From NCBI RefSeq assembly GCF_002795245.1, contig NZ_PGVG01000040.1, positions 1 through 37,111 on the forward strand: a stretch of DNA of 37,111 bases. The letters run 5' to 3'. A program made the translations under genes and the position numbers. The notes beneath the pieces are model-generated. The model was not told where the DNA came from and ran no database searches. It was given only the letters and a program-made list of their open reading frames with translations. How positions within the stretch are numbered: the stretch's first letter is position 1; each line of letters begins with the position of its first letter. Source of the DNA: Bradyrhizobium forestalis (lineage in GTDB: Bacteria; Pseudomonadota; Alphaproteobacteria; Rhizobiales; Xanthobacteraceae). Positions 15,909 to 22,238 of the stretch are shown piece by piece.

Positions 15909-15922
15909 TTGACGCAAATCAA
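15909..15922. promoter_or_regulatory. FixK/FNR box 8 (usp)
   Basis: TTGACGCAAATCAA, centre 62.5 bases upstream of the usp ATG; a minus-strand TAAGAA at 15881-15886 could be its -10. Confidence 0.75.
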
Positions 15923-16029
15923 GCGGTCCAGCTGCTCCCACCGCGCCGATGCGCGCTCATATCCTGGGCCAATACGGGCCGCGCCACGGCGCGTTGGATT
16001 TTGAGTCGCCCTCCTAGTTCAGGTGCTCC

Positions 16030-16043
16030 TTGATCCCGATCAA
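16030..16043. promoter_or_regulatory. FixK/FNR box 9 (CBS-BON 3)
   Basis: TTGATCCCGATCAA, TTGAT-N4-ATCAA, centre 61.5 bases before the ATG at 16098, with CAAGAT at 16065-16070 as a possible -10. Confidence 0.8.
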
Positions 16044-16097
16044 TCCCGCCGGCCCGGAAGGCGGCAAGATGCCGCAAAGCCAGCACGGAGGTCTGCC

Positions 16098-16784
16098 ATG
16101 CAAGCCCAGGACGTGATGATCTCACCGGTGGTGACCGTCGGCCCAACTGCAACCGTTCGCCAAGTCGCCAAGATCCTGCTCGAGCGCCACATCAGCGCAG
16201 TGCCGGTCGTCGATGCCGACAACAACATTCTCGGGATCGTGACCGAAGGCGACCTGATGCACCGTTCCGAATCCGGCACCGAGCGCGCCTACGCCTGGTG
16301 GCTTCGCCTCTTGATCGGCGACGCGCAAATGGCGACCGACTACGTCAAGTCGCATGCGGTCAAGGTCGAAGACATCATGACCCGCGAGGTCGTGACTGCC
16401 ACCCCCGAAACGCCCCTGAACGATATCGCCATGCTGCTCGAAAAGCACCAGATCAAACGCGTGCCGATCGTCAACAAGCAGGGTCAGCTCGTCGGGATCG
16501 TCAGCCGCGCCAACCTGCTGCAGGCGATCGCGAGCGCCAGGCCGAAGCTGGAGATTTCACTTCCCGATTCGATCATCAGGAAGAAATTCCTTGAAGAGAT
16601 CAAGAAGCAGCCTTGGGCACACACGTTCAACCTGAACGTGACCGTCCAGAACGGTGTGGTCGACATCTGGGGCTTCGCGCCATCTGCGGCCGAACGCACA
16701 GCCATCCGGGTAGCGGCAGAGGCTATTCCGGGCGTCGTCATGGTGAACGACCACCTGCTCGAAACTCCGGCTTTCGTCTACTGA
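16098..16784 (+). CDS. CBS-CBS-BON protein 3
   Basis: A 228-residue protein, third member of the set: CBS 1 about 3-58 (MQAQDVMISPVVTVGPTATVRQVAKILLERHISAVPVVDADNNILGIVTEGDL), CBS 2 about 90-147 (VEDIMTREVVTATPETPLND...IKRVPIVNKQGQLVGIVSRANLLQ) and BON about 155-222 (FNLNVTVQNGVVDIWGFAPSAAERTAIRVAAEAIPGVVMVNDHL). It differs from the other two in the start (QAQDVM rather than RAH-IM) and the linker. The start at 16098 is set by GGAGG six to seven bases upstream; an earlier in-frame start at 16023 would put the FixK box inside the coding region. Likely ligand is an adenine nucleotide. Confidence 0.92.
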   Translation: MQAQDVMISPVVTVGPTATVRQVAKILLERHISAVPVVDADNNILGIVTEGDLMHRSESGTERAYAWWLRLLIGDAQMATDYVKSHAVKVEDIMTREVVTATPETPLNDIAMLLEKHQIKRVPIVNKQGQLVGIVSRANLLQAIASARPKLEISLPDSIIRKKFLEEIKKQPWAHTFNLNVTVQNGVVDIWGFAPSAAERTAIRVAAEAIPGVVMVNDHLLETPAFVY

Positions 16785-16847
16785 CGCGAACCGGATCGCG
16801 GAAGCCGGCGACACCGCTGCGGGAATGCAGTTCTTCTTCAAGTCGGG

Positions 16848-17417
16848 CTATTGTTGCGGATCGAGCCCCTCTTCGACCGGCGCGATATGCTTCCGAAACA
16901 AGACGATGGTGTCGGCGAAGCTCACGATACATTGGTGGCTGCGGGCGAAATTGCGCAGGCGACCAAGTGCGACATCGTTCAATCCGAACAAGCGCTCATA
17001 GTCGGCGCGGTCGATCTGGACAAGCGCCCCATTCTGCAACGCCTCCAACCCGTTCTCCAGTTCGGGCAGGGTAAACTTGCCGCGCACCAGCTCCCGCCAC
17101 GGACGACCGCTGCGCTCGGCGACTTCGGCCTCGGCCAAGAACCGGTGCATCGCCTGCCAGACCTCCTGCTTCGGGATGCCGACCGGTGCGAGATCAGCCA
17201 CGATCCGATCGATGGTCGGCTCGACGGTCGGACTTGCGACGTCGGCTTCCAGGACTTCCTGGGTAAGAACCTTGGCGGCTGCCGCGGACCTGCCGAGACG
17301 CCGTGCTGCCCACTGCGCAAGCGATGCCACGGCACGCTCCCGCACTCTGACCTTCGATTCCTCGCGGTGCGCGAACTCGGTCTCGAATGCATTCTCGCGC
17401 TCGTCGAACGAAGACAT
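16848..17417 (-). CDS. Zeta-like (DUF1476) protein with C-terminal extension
   Basis: A 189-residue protein. Residues 1-105 (MSSFDERENAFETEFAHREESKVRVRERAVASLAQWAARRLG, then EVLEADVASPTVEPTIDRIVADLAPVGIPKQEVWQAMHRFLAEAE) follow the whole DUF1476 family, which includes the zeta subunit that blocks ATP hydrolysis by F1-ATPase in Paracoccus and relatives. Ordinary members are about 105 residues. Here about 80 more follow (GRPWRELVRGKFTLPELENGLEALQNGALVQIDRADYERLFGLND...), which I do not recognise. Start at 17417 is set by GGAGG seven bases upstream. Box 10 lies 73.5 bases before it with TAATTT as -10. Inferred role: to limit ATP loss when respiration falls; the extension might target or sense. 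Confidence 0.75.
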   Translation of the reverse strand: MSSFDERENAFETEFAHREESKVRVRERAVASLAQWAARRLGRSAAAAKVLTQEVLEADVASPTVEPTIDRIVADLAPVGIPKQEVWQAMHRFLAEAEVAERSGRPWRELVRGKFTLPELENGLEALQNGALVQIDRADYERLFGLNDVALGRLRNFARSHQCIVSFADTIVLFRKHIAPVEEGLDPQQ

Positions 17418-17483
17418 GCCCGATCCTCCAGCTTGGCGCGGCAGCACCAAACCGGAAAATTAACCGGAGAGCTGCGCTCCCGG

Positions 17484-17497
17484 TTGATGCAGGTCAA
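17484..17497. promoter_or_regulatory. FixK/FNR box 10 (zeta-like gene)
   Basis: TTGATGCAGGTCAA, centre 73.5 bases before the zeta-like ATG; minus-strand TAATTT (17457-17462) sits at the right distance for a -10. Confidence 0.75.
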
Positions 17498-17575
17498 ACG
17501 CTCCGGCGCCGAGAATGTGTTCGCCTCATCGACGGGAGCGGCGCGGGAAAGCTACTCCTGCACGTCGTGCCATTC

Positions 17576-19327
17576 TCAGGCACGCGCCCGCCACAGCGTC
17601 GCGGCAAGCAGGAGAAAGGCGGCGCAAGTCCACATCGCCTGCCAGTTCGCCGTCCCTTCGTTGAAGATCACATAGATCACCGCTCCGACAAACACGCCGG
17701 CAAACAGCGACTCCGCCACAGGACGGCTTCCCTTCCGGGGCGGATTGAGCAGCGTCATGGCCGCCAAAGGCAAGGTTGCCATGGTGAGTGCGGCAAAAGG
17801 AAAATCGATAAAGCGCGGGTCAAACACAAGCCCGAGTGCGGTCGCCGTGCCGGTCACGACGATTACGATCAAGGCCAGTCCGTGCATGGTCACGAGCATC
17901 GATTCCGTCCGGTAGCCTTTCGGACCGAGCAACTCCTGAAAACTCGGCGGTGGACGCCCCGACATAAGGGCGTTGGCACCAAGCACCGGCGACACCGTCG
18001 CGGCCGCCAGCAGAGAGCTCCACAGCAGCCAGCCACCTGCTCCGACACTTTCAAAGAACACCTTCTGGGCGGCCACGCCAAACAGGATTCCGGCTGTCGT
18101 CGCCGATATTGCGACCCCGAACCATGGAGCCAGGCCAGAGCTCGCGGGCTTGCGACGCGAGGTCAGCCACGCGGCAGCGAAGACCAGGGTCGCCAGCGCA
18201 ACTCCGCAGCTCATTTGCAGCTTCCAGAGCGGAAAGTTGCTGACGGGGATGCCGGCAGGGTATTTGAGCACGCGCTGCTCGCCTCCGAACAGGCCCCACG
18301 ATCCGCCGACCGTGCCCTCGATCTCTCGCTTCCAGGACTCATCGTAGGCCTCGAACAGGTTGACGCGGAAATTCTCGCGCCGGGCGAGGTCGAGTACCTC
18401 CGAGACCACCCGGGCCTGATTGATACGCGACGGCAACGCCGATTCCCGCATCCGCCCCTGGCTCGGCCAACCTATCTCTCCGATCAGGATCTCCTTGCCC
18501 GGAAAGGCCGCCGCGACCTGCCGGCGGATTGTATCGGCGTGCGTGGCAGCCGATTCTGCCGGGATCGGCACGTTCTCCCAATATGGCAGGATGTGAATCG
18601 TGACGAAATCGACGGCATCATAGAGCTCACGATTGCTCAGCCAGAATTCCCAGACGTCAGCATAGGTCACGGGGACACTGACCTGAGCCTTGACCGAGCG
18701 GATCGTGTCAGCGAGATCGGATACGGTTATGTCCTTGCGCAACAAGGTCTCGTTGCCGACCACCAGCGCGATCACGGTCCCGGGATATTCCCTGGCGAGG
18801 CGTATCGCCGTCGATATTTGATTTCGATTCTTCTGCTGGTCCTTGTCGAGGAAAATACCCTGGATGACCTTCAGTCCCGCCTGGGATGCAAGTTCGGGGA
18901 TTTGATCGAGACCAAGATCGGTCGCATAGGTGCGGATGCAGTCGGATATCTCCGCAAGCTGGGCCAGATCTTCCGCGATCTGCTCACGCGATACCTGCGT
19001 CGCGGACGAAAGCGAGGTCTGATGGCTGCGGAATGGAGCGTATGAGATGCATTGGACCTTGTCGTTTGGATCGATGGGTGCGCGCACCAGATGGACCGGC
19101 GTCCCCAACCACCACCACACGGCGGCGATGGCGCCCAGCGATATCAGAAAGAGCGCGAGCGAAACGCGGAGAGCATCCACGGGCCTTGTGGCAGGCGCGA
19201 CGTGCTTGGCTTCCCCGCTTTGCGGGAACAGCAGCCTGGAGAACCAGCTTGCTTTCCGGGGATGGACCAACTGATCACACGTGAGGTGCGGCTTTTCACT
19301 TGCTGCGATGTCGCGGACGCGTCGCAT
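17576..19327 (-). CDS. ndvC: NdvC-like GH17 membrane protein
   Basis: A 583-residue protein: cytoplasmic N-terminus, TM at about 52-70, a family 17 glycosidase-type domain (about 90-350) and about seven C-terminal helices (350-583). GH17 features seen are CIRTYATDLGLDQIPELASQAGLKVIQGIFL, ALVVGNETLLR (acid/base Glu) and ILIGEIGWPSQG (nucleophile Glu). Such proteins in Bradyrhizobium are called NdvC and are needed for beta-1,6 links in cyclic beta-1,3/1,6-glucan, important for osmotic adaptation and nodulation; other members are annotated as beta-1,6-glucan synthase. No ndvB is in the window. FixK box 11 lies 126 bases upstream with TATAAT at 19415-19420, giving an 80-base leader. The ATG at 19327 has a weak ribosome site, so the start is less sure. 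Confidence 0.82.
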   Translation of the reverse strand: MRRVRDIAASEKPHLTCDQLVHPRKASWFSRLLFPQSGEAKHVAPATRPVDALRVSLALFLISLGAIAAVWWWLGTPVHLVRAPIDPNDKVQCISYAPFRSHQTSLSSATQVSREQIAEDLAQLAEISDCIRTYATDLGLDQIPELASQAGLKVIQGIFLDKDQQKNRNQISTAIRLAREYPGTVIALVVGNETLLRKDITVSDLADTIRSVKAQVSVPVTYADVWEFWLSNRELYDAVDFVTIHILPYWENVPIPAESAATHADTIRRQVAAAFPGKEILIGEIGWPSQGRMRESALPSRINQARVVSEVLDLARRENFRVNLFEAYDESWKREIEGTVGGSWGLFGGEQRVLKYPAGIPVSNFPLWKLQMSCGVALATLVFAAAWLTSRRKPASSGLAPWFGVAISATTAGILFGVAAQKVFFESVGAGGWLLWSSLLAAATVSPVLGANALMSGRPPPSFQELLGPKGYRTESMLVTMHGLALIVIVVTGTATALGLVFDPRFIDFPFAALTMATLPLAAMTLLNPPRKGSRPVAESLFAGVFVGAVIYVIFNEGTANWQAMWTCAAFLLLAATLWRARA

Positions 19328-19446
19328 TGCTTCAAGCGCGCGTCTGCGATCGCAACTGCATGAAAAACAGAGGATCGCAATTGAATTTGTTCAACGGTCG
19401 TCGCTCCCAAACCGATTATAGGATCGCTCGCGTTTCCACAAGCTGG

Positions 19447-19460
19447 TTGATTCAGGTCAA
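19447..19460. promoter_or_regulatory. FixK/FNR box 11 (ndvC)
   Basis: TTGATTCAGGTCAA, the same core as box 2. A minus-strand TATAAT at 19415-19420 follows at class II-like spacing (box centred about -44). It is the last box in the window and marks the edge of the FixK-type island. Confidence 0.72.
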
Positions 19461-19497
19461 TCTCGCCGAACTTTCGCCGAATCAGCGCAAACCTCGT

Positions 19498-20556
19498 TCA
19501 ATGGCCCTGTCGAATCTCCCATGCCCAGACCGGATCGCCGGCATCTCGGCGGCTGATCAGGGTGACGCGCATGAGACGATCGTGGGCCAGTGCAGCGCCC
19601 AGCCACAGTTCATTCCACGCATCGAATATGACGGGAGACATTTGCTCCCTGCCAGACATGAGGCGCCACGTCGTTTGTCTTACGATCGCCGCGCTACCTT
19701 CAAGATGCATCTCTGCGTCATCGCCTTGGCCGCGTAACAGCCTCGTGAGTGCGGTCGCAAAACCTGCGACACCTCGGTCCACGCCACCGAGCATGGACGC
19801 AACATCATCGAACGTGTGCATGCCGATCAATCGAGCAGCTAAACCTCCCAAGTGACCTCCCTCGGCCGGTCCGAGCACCGACATCACTTCAGGCAGGATC
19901 GACGTGATATAGTCCATCGCGTAATTGCGGAGCGCCTTTCGCAAGCGACTTTCTGGCCAATTCGTCTCGGGAAGGCGTGGCGCGAGGTCCGGCCTGTATG
20001 GGGGGCACCGCTCTCCGGGCGAAAATTGCAGCCGCTCTTCCGGAGAAAGGTCATGATCGTACTCCCGGTAATATCCCTCCAGTCCAGGCTGCCCGTCGAC
20101 GGTCTGCCCCGTGCAGACGAAGCCAAGGCGAGGGTTGCCGAGAACCACACCGTTGTTGCCGTGCCATCCCCTGAGCATCCCGCGCGACACTTCCGAGGGA
20201 ATTCCACAAATTGCGGTGCCATGCCAAAGCCAACGGGGAGGCGGATAGCGGATCCATGCCTTCTTGTCGCTTTCATAGACATATTCGACCTTTACGCCAC
20301 CGACCTGATTGGCGAGGTAATTGTACTGCGCGCTGGCGACCGCATGGGGCAACCCGTCCAAACCGAGCTTCTTGAGGCCCGGGACGAAATGGGTCGCTTG
20401 CTGGCGACGGAACATTCTGAACACGATCTCGGCCGCGCGAGCCGCCCCGGCGCGCGACGAGAGATGAAGAATGAGGCCCGTAAGATAGGAATGATAGATC
20501 CGCTCGACCGCGCGATAGGCCTGCACGTCATCTGACGCACTGTTCTCAATCCTCAT
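19498..20556 (-). CDS. Unknown protein, 352 residues
   Basis: A soluble protein that I cannot assign. It has no signal peptide or membrane segment. Notable stretches are GLPHAVASAQYNYLANQVGGVKVEYVYESDKKAWIRYPPPRWLWHG and GWHGNNGVVLGNPRLGFVCTGQTVDGQPGLEGYY, which faintly recall the L-2-amino-thiazoline-4-carboxylate hydrolase-like fold, then ERCPPYRPDLAPRLPETNWPESRLRKALRNYAMDYI. Codon use is like that of its neighbours, and GGGAGA before the ATG is a good ribosome site. It ends beside the ndvC FixK box and starts 58 bases after the enoyl-CoA hydratase stop, so it is probably the second gene of that operon and may act on an acyl-CoA or related substrate. Confidence 0.7.
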   Translation of the reverse strand: MRIENSASDDVQAYRAVERIYHSYLTGLILHLSSRAGAARAAEIVFRMFRRQQATHFVPGLKKLGLDGLPHAVASAQYNYLANQVGGVKVEYVYESDKKAWIRYPPPRWLWHGTAICGIPSEVSRGMLRGWHGNNGVVLGNPRLGFVCTGQTVDGQPGLEGYYREYDHDLSPEERLQFSPGERCPPYRPDLAPRLPETNWPESRLRKALRNYAMDYITSILPEVMSVLGPAEGGHLGGLAARLIGMHTFDDVASMLGGVDRGVAGFATALTRLLRGQGDDAEMHLEGSAAIVRQTTWRLMSGREQMSPVIFDAWNELWLGAALAHDRLMRVTLISRRDAGDPVWAWEIRQGH

Positions 20557-20614
20557 TCGTTTCTCCCGGACGTTCCTCGATGAATGGCGCCGACGTCGCG
20601 CGCTCCTGACGACG

Positions 20615-21511
20615 TCAGTCGCGCCCCTTCATTTCGTTGATCAACCTGCGCGCCTCGTCACGCTCCGGGATCGGGCGTCCGCTGTCACGCCATTCGATGG
20701 CCGCCTTGAAACCGTGCTTCTGCGCGTACCGCCTGAACCACAAGCCCTCAGGATTATGACGCGTGATGCCGTCAAACAGGGTCGCAAGCGACTGCGTCTG
20801 CTCGAGACCCATGGTCAGCATGACCTGGTTGACGACCATCTTGTGCATGGCGAGGTGACTCTTCGGAACGCCGGCAATCCGGTCTGCGAGCTTTCGCGTC
20901 GCGGCCTCGAGTTGCTCCAGGGGAACGCAGACGTTCGCCAGCCCCCACTCCGCCGCCTTGCGCCCGTCGATCATATTCCCGGTGAACATCATCTCCTTGG
21001 CGCGCGTAGGTCCGAGCTTGAACGTCCACATCGCGGTGGTCGGGCAGCCCCATACGCGCGTCGGCATGTAACCGATCCGGGCATCCTCCGCCATCACGAT
21101 CAAGTCGCAACAGAGCGCGATGTCGCTGCCGCCCGCGACCGCCGCGCCGTGAATCTTGGCGATGGTCGGCTTGGAGCACTTCCACAAGCTCATGAAGTTC
21201 TCGGTGTTCTTCTTCATGACCGCGTAATCGACCATGGGATCCCAGGGCTCGCTCTCCTGCTGGCACGGGTGCTCGATCTCGCTCTCGGCGTAGGCGACGA
21301 GATCATACCCGCCGCAGAACCCTTTACCTGCGCCTTCGATCACGACGACGTGCACCTCGTCATTTTTCTCCGCCCACTCGACCGCCGCCCGGATCTCTTC
21401 GGGCATCGCATCGTCAATGGCGTTGAACCGCCCCGGGCGGTCGAGGACGAGACGGGCGATCTTCGGTGCGTCCTCGCGGACCGCGATACTGAGAGTCGAG
21501 AAATTCGGCAT
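20615..21511 (-). CDS. Enoyl-CoA hydratase/isomerase (crotonase)
   Basis: A 298-residue crotonase. Seen: LVLDRPGRFNAIDDAMPEEIRAAVEWA near the start, oxyanion-hole segment GAGKGFCGGYDL (about 64-75), and KIHGAAVAGGSDIALCCDLIVMAEDARIGYMPTRVWG (about 125-160) with the second oxyanion glycines. The C-terminal third (PEGLWFRRYAQKHGFKAAIEWRDSGRPIPE) is longer than in short-chain hydratases and resembles unassigned crotonases of aromatic or terpenoid acid pathways. The usual catalytic Glu pair cannot be placed with certainty. I chose ATG 21511 (MPNFSTLS); longer readings run over the operator. It is divergent from a TetR regulator and, with the acyl-CoA ligase, suggests catabolism of a carboxylic acid. 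Confidence 0.88.
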   Translation of the reverse strand: MPNFSTLSIAVREDAPKIARLVLDRPGRFNAIDDAMPEEIRAAVEWAEKNDEVHVVVIEGAGKGFCGGYDLVAYAESEIEHPCQQESEPWDPMVDYAVMKKNTENFMSLWKCSKPTIAKIHGAAVAGGSDIALCCDLIVMAEDARIGYMPTRVWGCPTTAMWTFKLGPTRAKEMMFTGNMIDGRKAAEWGLANVCVPLEQLEAATRKLADRIAGVPKSHLAMHKMVVNQVMLTMGLEQTQSLATLFDGITRHNPEGLWFRRYAQKHGFKAAIEWRDSGRPIPERDEARRLINEMKGRD

Positions 21512-21533
21512 CGTAACCTCGCGGACGTCAAAA

Positions 21534-21582
21534 CAGTCAGCATTGACTGTAACAGATGTCGTGTTACAGTCAACGCTGACTG
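21534..21582. promoter_or_regulatory. Double TetR operator
   Basis: Two copies of CAGTCA-N4-TGACTG (21534-21549 and 21567-21582) are themselves arranged in a 49-base palindrome: arms of 21 bases with one mismatch around a seven-base spacer. The second site ends 12 bases before the TetR ATG, the first 23 bases from the crotonase ATG, so binding would block both genes. Confidence 0.85.
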
Positions 21583-21594
21583 TTGAGGGAAAGC

Positions 21595-22218
21595 ATGCCA
21601 AGACCAGCGAAGACCGGAGCTCTCGACACAGCGGCCGAGACCACACGATCGCGGATTCTGAACACCGCCGTGGATTGCTTGATCGACCTCGGCGTCGCCG
21701 GCACGACAACGCTTGCGGTACAGCATCGGGCGGAAGTCAGCCGCGGCGCCCTTCTCCATCACTTTCCCACGCACGCCTCTCTGTTGGCCGCGAGCGTCGC
21801 CGAGCTCGTCAGCCGGAACGAGAAGGCCGTCTCGCAGGGTCGCGCAGGCGCGGGGCCGGCTGACACTCTGGTCGCTGCCGTCGAAGCGCTCGCGTTCGCT
21901 GCGCGCCAGCCAGCCTATCTCGCCGAGCTGGAGCTCTGGGCGGTGGCTCGCACCGATGCTGCCTTGAAACAGGCATTGACCACGGCAGAGCGCGGTGCCC
22001 GACGCGATCTCGAGCGCGTTTATGTCCAGCTCTTCGGCGAGTGGACGGATTCCGAGGCCTACGACGACGTCATCGCGCTGACGCTCCATTTCATCAGAGG
22101 ACTCGCGATCTCCGAGAACCTTCGGAGCTCGGCGGGACCACGCGAGCGACTTGTAGCGATGTGGGCCGACGCGATGCGAACCCTGCTCGAGACCAAGAAG
22201 AAGAAACGACAGAAGTAA
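21595..22218 (+). CDS. TetR family regulator (crotonase/ligase)
   Basis: A 207-residue repressor with the N-terminal helix-turn-helix (about 18-65: TRSRILNTAVDCLIDLGVAGTTTLAVQHRAEVSRGALLHHFPTHASLLAASV) and a helical ligand domain (about 80-200). The lysine-rich end (ETKKKKRQK) is odd but not unusual. Start at 21595 from GAGGGA four bases upstream and because it clears the operator. It probably represses itself and the divergent enoyl-CoA hydratase, and controls the acyl-CoA ligase that starts 20 bases downstream. The likely inducer is an acyl-CoA; this is inference from neighbours. Confidence 0.9.
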   Translation: MPRPAKTGALDTAAETTRSRILNTAVDCLIDLGVAGTTTLAVQHRAEVSRGALLHHFPTHASLLAASVAELVSRNEKAVSQGRAGAGPADTLVAAVEALAFAARQPAYLAELELWAVARTDAALKQALTTAERGARRDLERVYVQLFGEWTDSEAYDDVIALTLHFIRGLAISENLRSSAGPRERLVAMWADAMRTLLETKKKKRQK

Positions 22219-22238
22219 AAACGGGCGGGAGGATGGAC

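Noticed and set aside
17387..19045. Plus-strand frame of 552 codons
   Set aside because: Mirror of the NdvC-like and zeta-like genes, which have recognisable domains on the other strand.
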